A stretch of 64,000 bases of DNA, from contig NZ_AUCV01000034.1 of the NCBI RefSeq assembly GCF_000429945.1, positions 1 to 64,000 of the forward strand, given 5' to 3'. The notes under the pieces are model-generated. The model did no database searches. It was not told where the DNA came from and saw only the letters and a list, made by a program, of their open reading frames with translations. Positions 39,239 to 47,094 of the stretch are shown piece by piece; the first letter of the stretch is position 1; each line of letters opens with the position of its first letter. The DNA is from Desulfogranum japonicum DSM 18378. Its GTDB lineage: Bacteria; Desulfobacterota; Desulfobulbia; Desulfobulbales; Desulfobulbaceae. A program made the translations under genes and the position numbers.

Positions 39239-39309
39239 GACAATTTTGATGCGCATTCGGACAGCCATCTTTTTCGTTAAAAATTGTCCTGAAAAAAATA
39301 GTGTCCGAA
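39239..39309. other. Interleaved inverted repeats upstream of the Cache-like gene
   Basis: Arm a GACAATTTT (39239-39247) pairs with AAAATTGTC (39280-39288); arm b TTCGGACA (39256-39263) pairs with TGTCCGAA (39302-39309). The order a-b-a'-b' is that of a pseudoknot if transcribed. It is 140-210 bases upstream of the Cache-like gene start on the minus strand. Confidence 0.4.
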
Positions 39310-39477
39310 CATCAATTCCTTTTACTCAACAGGGCAGACCGTCGTCTCTTTCAGGAGACAAAAAAACAGAGAGAGGCATACCTTCATGCACCAATACAGC
39401 CCTGATACTTGATCAAAGACGCAAGTATTCCGTCGCAAAAAAATGACAACCTGCAACTGATGGACTGTTTTTATTGG

Positions 39478-39624
39478 CCTAAGAGCCTATCGGAGAATTG
39501 CTATTGTTTCAGATTAAGGCATTTACAGAAAATCAAGCATAGCCATATAGTTGATATTGCGAGCATTGATTTTCTGCAAACAACACAAAAATGGGGCCAA
39601 AGAGCTTTCTCCGACAGGTTCCCT
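39478..39624 (+). repeat. Dispersed inverted-repeat element, copy C
   Basis: About 147 bp, same orientation as copy B and opposite to A. Ends are GCCTATCGGAGAATTGCTA and, in reverse, ACCTGTCGGAGAAAGCT. A nested inverted pair, ACAGAAAATCAAGC and GCATTGATTTTCTGC, lies inside. It stops about 12 bases before the end of the next minus-strand gene. Confidence 0.8.
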
Positions 39625-39635
39625 GTGATCAGGTA

Positions 39636-40142
39636 TCAATGCTGCCCATGATCGGTAACACCTTCGTCTGAATGAATACCAGGATCACTTCGCCGGACAA
39701 CAAATAAAGGTTGAGATTGAAGGGAATATGACTCTATGGAACACGATTGGGAAACACTTTGAGTATGGAGGTATTTTTTTTCTTTTAATACAACGGAGAT
39801 ATTGGTCTCGGGAAGCAACTGTTCGTGGATCAGCCATCTGTCGGTGTCAACATACCTCCCATGTTTATCAAAAAAAGAGCAGACAACGGTAACAGATGAA
39901 ATGCTGTGTACGCTATTATTGGACAGATGGAACCGCGCCTCGACCTGGTGGCCGCTGAATTTTTCCAGCACGGCCTCGTTCAAGGTTAATACGGGTCTCT
40001 CCTTACCGCCAGACCCCTCTGATGTATTTGCTGTAAACAAACCATGCGGCCCAAGATACGTGCCCAGAAAGGCAATAAAAACGAGAAATAAAAGCAGTGC
40101 GATACAACTAATCGCCACATTTGCGTATTTTTTCATGTTCAT
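39636..40142 (-). CDS. Membrane-anchored hypothetical protein with FxLYD-like beta domain
   Basis: A 168-residue protein with one N-terminal membrane anchor (~9-30) and a periplasmic beta-sandwich region; RFHLSNNSVHSISSV...SFFDKHGRYVDTDRWLI resembles the FxLYD/DUF3426-type domains. Function unknown. The ATG at 40142 is chosen because GAGGAG is 8 bases upstream. Its 3' end nearly touches copy C of the repeat, which may have shaped its C-terminus. Confidence 0.72.
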   Translation of the reverse strand: MNMKKYANVAISCIALLLFLVFIAFLGTYLGPHGLFTANTSEGSGGKERPVLTLNEAVLEKFSGHQVEARFHLSNNSVHSISSVTVVCSFFDKHGRYVDTDRWLIHEQLLPETNISVVLKEKKYLHTQSVSQSCSIESYSLQSQPLFVVRRSDPGIHSDEGVTDHGQH

Positions 40143-40230
40143 AACAGGCTCCTCTATGCTAGAGAAAACAATCGTCCACATGATGTGGGAAAGAAAAAGA
40201 AACTCAGGATACAATTACCGTTAAAGGAAT

Positions 40231-40971
40231 ATGACAGATAGAGAACTACAAGGCAAGGATCGTTTATTTGCAAAAAAGGCGATTACTGAAGATTTTTCCT
40301 TTTCAGAGCAGGTTGCTGACGTTTTTGACGATATGCTCAATCGCTCCATCCCTTTTTACGAACAAGTTACTCAGGCAACCGCCGACCTCCTTGAACGGAG
40401 ACTGAAAGATAACCAGGTCATTTATGACCTCGGCTGCTCAACAGGAGCAACCCTACTAGCGTTAAGTAGACGCTTGGAACACATGAAGGTGCGTTATGTC
40501 GGGATGGATAACGCAGTGCCAATGATTGAAAAGGCCACACGAAAAAGTGCTCAATACCAAAAAGAACACCTGCTGTCCTTTGAAGTTGCAGACATCACCA
40601 GTGCCCCCTTACCCAATGCAGGAGCTATTATATGCAACTACACCATGCAATTTTTACGGCCTATTACAAGGCAGGATTTCCTCCAAAAACTTTACACAGC
40701 ACTCCCTGATGGCGGCCTGCTCTTTTTGAGTGAAAAAACCATTTCCCATGCTAAACAACTTAATCGTGAATTCATTTCCATTTATCATCAATTTAAGAAG
40801 AAACAGGGATACTCGGAGTTAGAGATAGCTGCAAAAAGGGAAGCACTCGAAAATATTCTTATACCTTTTTCCGTTCAAGAAAATACACATCTCCTTAAAG
40901 AGACAGGGTTCAGTGAAGTGGAGCTATTCTTCACCTGGTTCAATTTTTCATCCTGGGTAGCAATTAAATGA
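40231..40971 (+). CDS. cmoA: Carboxy-S-adenosyl-L-methionine synthase
   Basis: A 246-residue enzyme that makes carboxy-SAM from SAM and prephenate. The SAM motif YDLGCSTGATLL is at ~70-81; CNYTMQFLRP and FLSEKT follow the CmoA pattern. It supplies CmoB, the next gene (ATGA overlap), for wobble uridine modification (cmo5U34) in tRNA. Confidence 0.95.
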   Translation: MTDRELQGKDRLFAKKAITEDFSFSEQVADVFDDMLNRSIPFYEQVTQATADLLERRLKDNQVIYDLGCSTGATLLALSRRLEHMKVRYVGMDNAVPMIEKATRKSAQYQKEHLLSFEVADITSAPLPNAGAIICNYTMQFLRPITRQDFLQKLYTALPDGGLLFLSEKTISHAKQLNREFISIYHQFKKKQGYSELEIAAKREALENILIPFSVQENTHLLKETGFSEVELFFTWFNFSSWVAIK

Positions 40972-41930
40972 TATCAATGAACTGTAAAGAGCTTTTTCCA
41001 AAAGCCAATCATCATCAATTGAACAATCTCCTCTCAGAAAAAGAAAAATGGATATCCAGACCCAAAAAAGGTTTTTTACGCTACAGAACCCCATTGCAAA
41101 ATATTGCTCACCTCCGTGCAACGCTGTGCGACTTTGGCAGAGATACGGTTCAGATAGGTTTACGTGAAGATATTAATAATGAAGAGCATGAACTGTTAGT
41201 CAAGGCTCTACAAAATCTCATCCCTTGGCGCAAAGGCCCTTTTTCTGTCTTTGGAGTGGAGATTGATTCCGAATGGCGCAGTGATAGGAAATGGAATCGT
41301 ATAGTTCCTCATTTACCAGACTTACGAGACAAAATTGTGGCCGACATTGGCTGTAACAATGGCTACTACATGTTTCGCATGGCACATCATCTTCCCAAGT
41401 TTGTTCTGGGTTTTGAACCATATGTACACCATTACTACACATTTAAAACGCTCAACACTTTTGCGCAACAACCGAACCTGGATGTCGAGCTTCTCGGCAT
41501 AGAGCACCTTCCACTCTTTCCTGATTGCTTCGATGTCATCTTCTGTATGGGCATACTTTATCATCGTCCCTCTCCCATTGCGGCTCTCGCTGACCTCCGC
41601 AATGCATTAGTCGATGGTGGGACGGCAATCATTGAATCGCAAATCATCCCCGGGGACCAATCCCATGCCCTTTTTCCAGAAAACACATATGCAAAAGTAC
41701 CAGGAACCTGGTTCGTTCCGACAGCTGCGTGTCTTGCTAACTGGATTGCGCGTGTTGGTTTCTCTTCGTCAGAAATGTTTTGTCAACACCCCATGAGTAA
41801 TTTGGAACAAAGAAAAACCTCCTGGATGATTTTCGAGTCCTATGAAGATTTTATTGACAAGAACAACCCTACGCTTACTATAGAGGGATATCCTGCCCCC
41901 TATCGTGTATTTTTTAAGGTAACAAGATAA
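40968..41930 (+). CDS. cmoB: tRNA U34 carboxymethyltransferase
   Basis: A 320-residue enzyme that transfers the carboxymethyl group from carboxy-SAM to 5-hydroxyuridine at tRNA position 34. Motif I is VADIGCNNGYYMFRMA (~121-136), FGVEIDSEWRSDRKW precedes it, and GILYHRPSP is the post-motif. Length is normal. It overlaps cmoA by 4 bases. Confidence 0.95.
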   Translation: MISMNCKELFPKANHHQLNNLLSEKEKWISRPKKGFLRYRTPLQNIAHLRATLCDFGRDTVQIGLREDINNEEHELLVKALQNLIPWRKGPFSVFGVEIDSEWRSDRKWNRIVPHLPDLRDKIVADIGCNNGYYMFRMAHHLPKFVLGFEPYVHHYYTFKTLNTFAQQPNLDVELLGIEHLPLFPDCFDVIFCMGILYHRPSPIAALADLRNALVDGGTAIIESQIIPGDQSHALFPENTYAKVPGTWFVPTAACLANWIARVGFSSSEMFCQHPMSNLEQRKTSWMIFESYEDFIDKNNPTLTIEGYPAPYRVFFKVTR

Positions 41931-42002
41931 TTCCAAACTACAAACGGCACATTCAGGTATAATCGTGCCTTACTTTTAACCAACACAAATAGGTGACCAA
42001 GA

Positions 42003-42557
42003 ATGATTGCAAGCGACTGCACCCTATACCACGGAGGCCTCAAAGGAGCAGAAACTGTATTTGGTGAGCAAGCGGAAAAATATGGCGCAAGTGAAGTTAT
42101 TTTCTCATTTGAAGGTCATCGCCTGAATCGCGACCGCAATGCTGTAATCCTCTCAGAAGAAGAATTACAGCGTGGTGATATAAGCATGGAAATTGCCTCC
42201 AGAATGATGAACAGGACATATTATGAAACGGAAAAAATTCGTAAAGTCCTGCAAACAATCTTTCATATGGTCAACAAAGGTCACCAGATTTTTGTTATCG
42301 GCACTATTCTGGATGATAATTCTGTAAAGGGTGGTACAGGCTGGGCTGTAGAACTTGCGAAACTTTTCAATCGTCCTCTGCACGTCTTTGACCAGGGACA
42401 CTCTAAATGGTTCACCTGGAAAGATGGTTCCTGGCAGGAAGACAGCCCTACAATCGGGTATACAACCTTCGTAGGCTCCGGAACCCGCTATTTGAGTGAA
42501 AACGGCCTGGTAGCCATAGAAGAGCTCTTCAGCCGTAGCTTTGGCGAACGTTCATAA
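42003..42557 (+). CDS. SLOG/Rossmann-like hypothetical protein
   Basis: A 184-residue protein. The C-terminal half has IFVIGTILDD, then KGGTGWAVELAKLFNRPLHVFDQ, a glycine-rich nucleotide-binding loop and following helix like the SLOG superfamily (YpsA/DprA-like). W residues after the loop (WFTW) are also typical of that group. Ligand and partners unknown. It follows cmoB by 72 bases and may or may not be co-transcribed. Confidence 0.7.
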   Translation: MIASDCTLYHGGLKGAETVFGEQAEKYGASEVIFSFEGHRLNRDRNAVILSEEELQRGDISMEIASRMMNRTYYETEKIRKVLQTIFHMVNKGHQIFVIGTILDDNSVKGGTGWAVELAKLFNRPLHVFDQGHSKWFTWKDGSWQEDSPTIGYTTFVGSGTRYLSENGLVAIEELFSRSFGERS

Positions 42558-42603
42558 CCAGCTGTACAGCCCCTCCTGAACACCCAACAGAATATTTCTT
42601 CGC

Positions 42604-42638
42604 CAGGAAGCGGATACTGAAAAATCATCCGCTTCCTG
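42604..42638 (+). terminator. Strong hairpin after the SLOG-like gene
   Basis: CAGGAAGCGGAT and ATCCGCTTCCTG form a perfect 12-bp stem with an 11-base loop, 46 bases after the stop codon. There is no T run on either strand, so termination by this hairpin alone is uncertain. Confidence 0.5.
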
Positions 42639-42816
42639 CCTTAACCTTGCAATTGCGTGCTCCTCCGGGTATAAAAATCGAAGATACGATTTTGTTCTTC
42701 AGCAGAATCTTTTCTCAATTCAGTAGTATCGGATATTGCATCAATCGACCATCAATTTGGTTCCTGTGTTCACCTTACCAGGGGAACAGAGGTTCCAGGC
42801 ATTTACCTTGAGAAAA

Positions 42817-43764
42817 ATGCTTATAGATAGACAACTCCATATAATCGTAACCGGCGAATCAGGTCCCGGACGCGCTTTTATCGTCCCCAAAATATTAGTG
42901 CAGAAGGTTTTATTTATTTCTCTCGGAGTATTTCTTGTCCTCCTGATAGGAACCATCAGCGGTATCAGTTTTTTTGCATCCGCATACACACTGGAGCATC
43001 AACTGGCTCAGTTGCACTCTAAACTGGATAATTCCTCCCAGGTGTGTCTCTCCCAAGAGCAGGAAAGCCAGGCCCAAATCGCAGATATCAAAATCAAGGA
43101 TGCCTTACTTGAGAAATATAAAAAACAATTGGCCAAGCTGCAGAAAAAACATGATGCCATGCTTGCAAAAAGTGTAAGTCGGCTGGATGAACGTTCAAAA
43201 GCCATAGAAACCATCATCGATGCATTGGGCATTGATGTACAGATCGAGGAAGACCCAGAACATAGTGGCGGAATTTTTATTCCCGATAAAGGCCAGCAAT
43301 TTGGCGACAAGCTTATCCTCCAGACAGATCAATATCTTGATTTCCTCAAATACACTCCGTTGGGAAAACCTATCAATACATCCATCAGCTCAGGATATGG
43401 TTCCAGAAACGACCCGTTAAATAAACGGAGAGCATTCCACGAAGGCCTCGATTTCCGAGGCCGGCAAGGTGCCAATGTCTCAGTAACCGCTGATGGTGTG
43501 GTCTCCCGTTCTGCTTATTCAAAAGATTTTGGCAACATCATTATTGTGAAGCACAAAAACGGTTATAAAACTCTTTACGCGCACTTACATAAACGGCTTG
43601 TAAAAAAAGGAGATAAAGTCCACAGGGGGCAGATCATCGGCCTCGTAGGCAGCACAGGACGCAGCACAGGTGCACATCTGCATTACGAACTTCACCTGAA
43701 TGGCAAACCTGTTAATCCAATGAAATACGTAAAAATCTCCAAACTTAAATTTTCCATACACTAA
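42817..43764 (+). CDS. M23-family metallopeptidase (cell wall endopeptidase)
   Basis: A ~315-residue envelope protein: one membrane helix (~30-55), a coiled coil (~60-135) and a C-terminal LytM domain. Zinc ligands are His208 and Asp212 (HEGLDF) and His289 (HLHYE), with His256 nearby (YAHLH). All catalytic residues are present, so it should be active. The ATG at 42817 is used; a TTG start 81 bases upstream is possible. It is followed 20 bases later by a bactofilin, a pairing seen widely and linked to cell-shape control. Confidence 0.92.
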   Translation: MLIDRQLHIIVTGESGPGRAFIVPKILVQKVLFISLGVFLVLLIGTISGISFFASAYTLEHQLAQLHSKLDNSSQVCLSQEQESQAQIADIKIKDALLEKYKKQLAKLQKKHDAMLAKSVSRLDERSKAIETIIDALGIDVQIEEDPEHSGGIFIPDKGQQFGDKLILQTDQYLDFLKYTPLGKPINTSISSGYGSRNDPLNKRRAFHEGLDFRGRQGANVSVTADGVVSRSAYSKDFGNIIIVKHKNGYKTLYAHLHKRLVKKGDKVHRGQIIGLVGSTGRSTGAHLHYELHLNGKPVNPMKYVKISKLKFSIH

Positions 43765-43784
43765 TACAAGGTAGTCTTAGAAAC

Positions 43785-44288
43785 ATGGGTATCTTCAAAA
43801 ATAAGGAAAACGACTCTCCATCATCTGTCCCTGCCGCCAGTCAACCAAAGGTGTCAGTCAATAAAGAAGTCATATCTTCTGTTATTGCTGAGCAGATGGA
43901 AATTACCGGTGAGTTACGCTTTAAAGGGAAAGCTCGAATTGATGGCCAGTTGCATGGTAATCTCCATGGAGAGGCATTGGTTTTAAGCAAATCCGGCCGT
44001 GTGGACGGTGATATGATTCTAGAAAGTCTTATCTGCCACGGGAAGGTAACTGGCAACATCACAGCGAAAGTCGTAACTGTTCACAGCAGTGCATGTATCA
44101 AAGGAAAACTTATTGCAGAAAGCCTGACCGTGGAACCTGGAGCTCTTCTCAGTGGAGAAATATCAGCTGCAGATAAAGGAGCCAGGACACAGGAAATCCC
44201 AGTTTTAAATGCGCCTAAAAGAAGTATTGCGGCCAACGATGAACCAAAGAACAAAAAAAAGGAAGAAGCCGTCTCTGGTGCAAAATAA
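43785..44288 (+). CDS. Bactofilin
   Basis: A 167-residue cytoskeletal protein. The central ~100 residues are the beta-helical bactofilin core with regularly spaced Gly/Val (ITGELRFKGKARIDGQLHG; GRVDGDM; GKVTGNI; KGKLIAES). The short N- and C-terminal tails are charged and disordered. It polymerises at membranes and often positions the M23 peptidase encoded upstream. Confidence 0.94.
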   Translation: MGIFKNKENDSPSSVPAASQPKVSVNKEVISSVIAEQMEITGELRFKGKARIDGQLHGNLHGEALVLSKSGRVDGDMILESLICHGKVTGNITAKVVTVHSSACIKGKLIAESLTVEPGALLSGEISAADKGARTQEIPVLNAPKRSIAANDEPKNKKKEEAVSGAK

Positions 44289-44713
44289 AGAAGGATTCAT
44301 GAACTGCTCACAGTGTGTGACTGATCTTTCCGCGATCAGCCTGGTTTACGTATATCCAATACGCTGTACCAGCCTGATTGCGAAAATCTCAGGCACCCTG
44401 TAACCCGTTACAAATACGGGGGAGTTTCAAAATTATCCATTTCCCTTATGAGTAGTTAGGTATTAGATACCTCACCATGGGTGAGGTGGAGATATCCATC
44501 CCCCTGTTATCTCATACCTGTCAGTAAAAGGCCTTTTTGCAGTCTTGTTTGTTGCTTAGCGGCTTCCGATAGTCGCGTTTTCTTCAAAATTTTACCTCAA
44601 AGGTAAACGTAGAAGACTTCGCTAGTTCACTATGTGTTCGGTGCAACGGCCTAAATATTGGGGAGAAATCAGAGTAAATGGTTGCGGTCTGCTTCAGATT
44701 ACTATATCAGGAT
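44289..44713. other. 425-base convergent gap with two hairpins and a repeat fragment
   Basis: Between bactofilin (+) and mnmE (-). It holds a 15-bp imperfect hairpin (44331-44345 with 44368-44382; 13 of 15 paired), a perfect 8-bp hairpin ACCTCACC/GGTGAGGT (44469-44487) and, at 44574-44621 in reverse, a copy of the second repeat family. A 34-codon frame at 44299 has a fair ribosome site but no other support. Confidence 0.5.
44574..44621 (-). repeat. Second repeat family, fragment
   Basis: Read on the minus strand it runs CGAAGTCTTC, then a TTTGAGG segment, TTTTGA and AACG, matching 38367-38410. A CTATCGGAAG follows 7 bases on, as it follows further on in the 38-kb copy. Degenerate and non-coding. 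Confidence 0.45.
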
Positions 44714-46105
44714 TTATTTACCAATGCAGAACTGAGAGAAGATGATATCCAAAACATCATCCGGTGTCGTAATACCAACAATATCCGACAGACAGTCAAG
44801 AGAAGCCTGTGCTTCAACTGCCAATAAATCGTATGAGGCATCGGACTGCAAGGCCTCCTGCATACGGAAGGCACCTTCCCTGACCTGTTCAAGCACAGAG
44901 AGATGCCTCGTATTCGGGGCACATTCTGCAGCATCCTTATGAGTAGTATCTCCAAGAACTATCCGGTACATAGCCTCCTGCAACACATCTATGCCCAGAG
45001 AATTTTTGGCTGAAATAGGGATACACTGCTGAGGGGCAAAGCGTTGCCCAAGAGCAATTAATTGTTCTTCAGCAGCGGAATCCATCTTGTTAAGAAGAAT
45101 AACATGAGGTATTTCTTGAATAAGTTCATAGAGTTCCGCATCCCTTTGTTCATACTGTTTAGTACCATCAAGCATATAGAGCACAAGGTCTGCCTGGCGC
45201 ATTTTTGCGAGCGCCCTTTCAATTCCCAATTCTTCAACAACATCTGTATGCGCTCTGATCCCTGCTGTATCAATGAGTCGAACGGGAATCCCTTGAATGG
45301 CTATCAATTCTTCTATGGTATCTCTGGTCGTACCTGGGAGATCGGTAACTAAAGCACGTTCTTCTCGTAAAAGCGCATTTAACAGGCTGGACTTTCCCAC
45401 ATTGGGCTGCCCTACGATCACAACGCTAATGCCTTCTCGGTAGATCTTAGCTTGAGATGCAAGTGAAATCAACTTATCAATGGGCTTGAGTATGCTCTTT
45501 TCAACCTCTAGCAACATACCTTTGCGGTCAACGAGCTCAACATCATCCTCAGGGAAATCAATAGCTACCTCTAACCGGGCTAAAATGCTTATTAAAGCCG
45601 CTCGAACCGGTTCAAGCTCTACGCTCAGTCTCCCCTGCAACTGCTTAACCGCGAGATGGGCGCCTTTTTCGGTACGGGCTTGAAGGAGATCAATCACAGC
45701 TTCAGCCTGAGTTAAATCTATGCGGCCAGCTAAAAAAGCTCTCTTGGTGAATTCTCCTGGGTCGGCCGGACGAGCACCAAATTCAAAAATCTGCTGTAAA
45801 ACAGTCTGTAAAAGCAGATACGATCCATGGCAGTGTAGCTCAACAACATCTTCACGGGTATACGTTGCTGGCTCCTGCATATATACAGCAAGGATTTCAT
45901 CCAGAATACGTCCATCTCTATTGATGAGCGTTCCGTAATACAACCTGTGGCTATCATACGTGTCAAACGGTAATTTCGGAACAAAAATCCTCTTGAGAAT
46001 CGGGAGGGCATTGTCGCCGGATATCCGTATGATACCAATCCCGCCTGTGCCAGGGGGAGTTGCTATGGCTGCAATGGTGTCAGTCGTTCGACCGCCTATT
46101 CCCAT
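44714..46105 (-). CDS. mnmE: tRNA modification GTPase MnmE
   Basis: A 463-residue protein. The N-terminal folate-binding domain (DTIAAIATPPGTGGIG) leads into helices, and a G domain is inserted at ~220-380 (GQPNVGKSSLLNAL, DLPGTTRDT, DTAG, NKMD). The C-terminal CIGK gives the catalytic cysteine. With MnmG it makes the cmnm5U34 wobble modification. It overlaps jag by 26 bases. MnmG is encoded 4 kb away. Confidence 0.97.
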   Translation of the reverse strand: MGIGGRTTDTIAAIATPPGTGGIGIIRISGDNALPILKRIFVPKLPFDTYDSHRLYYGTLINRDGRILDEILAVYMQEPATYTREDVVELHCHGSYLLLQTVLQQIFEFGARPADPGEFTKRAFLAGRIDLTQAEAVIDLLQARTEKGAHLAVKQLQGRLSVELEPVRAALISILARLEVAIDFPEDDVELVDRKGMLLEVEKSILKPIDKLISLASQAKIYREGISVVIVGQPNVGKSSLLNALLREERALVTDLPGTTRDTIEELIAIQGIPVRLIDTAGIRAHTDVVEELGIERALAKMRQADLVLYMLDGTKQYEQRDAELYELIQEIPHVILLNKMDSAAEEQLIALGQRFAPQQCIPISAKNSLGIDVLQEAMYRIVLGDTTHKDAAECAPNTRHLSVLEQVREGAFRMQEALQSDASYDLLAVEAQASLDCLSDIVGITTPDDVLDIIFSQFCIGK

Positions 46106-47078
46106 GTTGGCCTCGCTTCTTTTTTCCTGGCCCTCTACGGCTCTTCCCTGGTTTGTAGATCAATACCTTTTTAAACAGGCCATCACCTACGGAACGACTG
46201 CGCACGCTTTTATCATCCTGTAACGCAATATGAACAATTCGTCTTTCAGATGGGTTCAATGCAGGTATGGCCTGGGTCTTCCCATCCTCTTTGACCAATG
46301 CTGCCAATTTAACAGCTTTCTGTTTTAATTCTTCAGCCCGTTTCTCTCGAAATTCACCGACGTTAACCGCTAACAAAGCTCGATCAGGAAGCTGTCTTGC
46401 GATCATTTTTCTTAATAAATACTGTAAGCTGTCAAGTGTTCTTCCATCAGGGCCGATAATATCGGTTTCATATTCACTGGTTATCTGGCATTCAACAGTA
46501 TTGGTAACAAATTGAACGTCAACTGTACCAGGGCATTGCATATGCCCAAGCAATTGGCTAAGTGTCTCCTGAATAGAGTCCAATACATCCTGGCTGGGCG
46601 GCTGAACCTCTACAACCTCCATGGTATTTCTACCATAAGGGGGAACAGGAATGGTTACCTGTTCCACGTCTGTTTCTTCAGGAATTTCATTTCCCTGGTC
46701 AGAGTCACTCTTTCCAGAAACAGATGGCTCCTCTGGGAGTTCTGTATTTTCTGGCGCTGACGAAAGAGTTTCCTGCACCTTCTCAATTTCCCCGCTCTGA
46801 TCATTCTCCGCAGGAAGAGTTTCTTCCACCTTATCGCTGCCAGAAGGTGCTGCTGTATTGCTCGTCTCCTTTACAGGTTCGCTTTCTCCTTCGGAACAGG
46901 GTTTTCGTGTAACACGTATATGCGCCTGCTTTTTACACAATCCGAAAATCCCTGCCGATCCTGTTTCAAGTACTTCGATATCCAGTTCATCCTGGGTGGT
47001 CTGAAACGTGCTACATGCCTGTTCGATTACATCTGTTATATCTTTACCAAAAAAATCCTTTCCTTTTGTCATAGACAT
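46080..47078 (-). CDS. jag: Jag/KhpB-like RNA-binding protein
   Basis: A 332-residue protein: Jag N-terminal domain (~5-58, FFGKDITDVIEQ and GSAGIFGLCKKQ), an acidic disordered linker (~65-150), a KH-like domain (~170-250, IIGPDGRTLDSLQYLL) and an R3H domain (~255-300, ALNPSERRIVH), with a basic tail. RNA-binding regulator of envelope growth. AAGGAT precedes the ATG. Confidence 0.93.
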   Translation of the reverse strand: MSMTKGKDFFGKDITDVIEQACSTFQTTQDELDIEVLETGSAGIFGLCKKQAHIRVTRKPCSEGESEPVKETSNTAAPSGSDKVEETLPAENDQSGEIEKVQETLSSAPENTELPEEPSVSGKSDSDQGNEIPEETDVEQVTIPVPPYGRNTMEVVEVQPPSQDVLDSIQETLSQLLGHMQCPGTVDVQFVTNTVECQITSEYETDIIGPDGRTLDSLQYLLRKMIARQLPDRALLAVNVGEFREKRAEELKQKAVKLAALVKEDGKTQAIPALNPSERRIVHIALQDDKSVRSRSVGDGLFKKVLIYKPGKSRRGPGKKKRGQHGNRRSND

Positions 47079-47094
47079 ATATCCTTGAGGTGAC

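Noticed and set aside
44299-44403. 34-codon frame after bactofilin with an AAGGAT site
   Set aside because: It overlaps a 15-bp hairpin and has no recognisable pattern; composition is explained by the hairpin.
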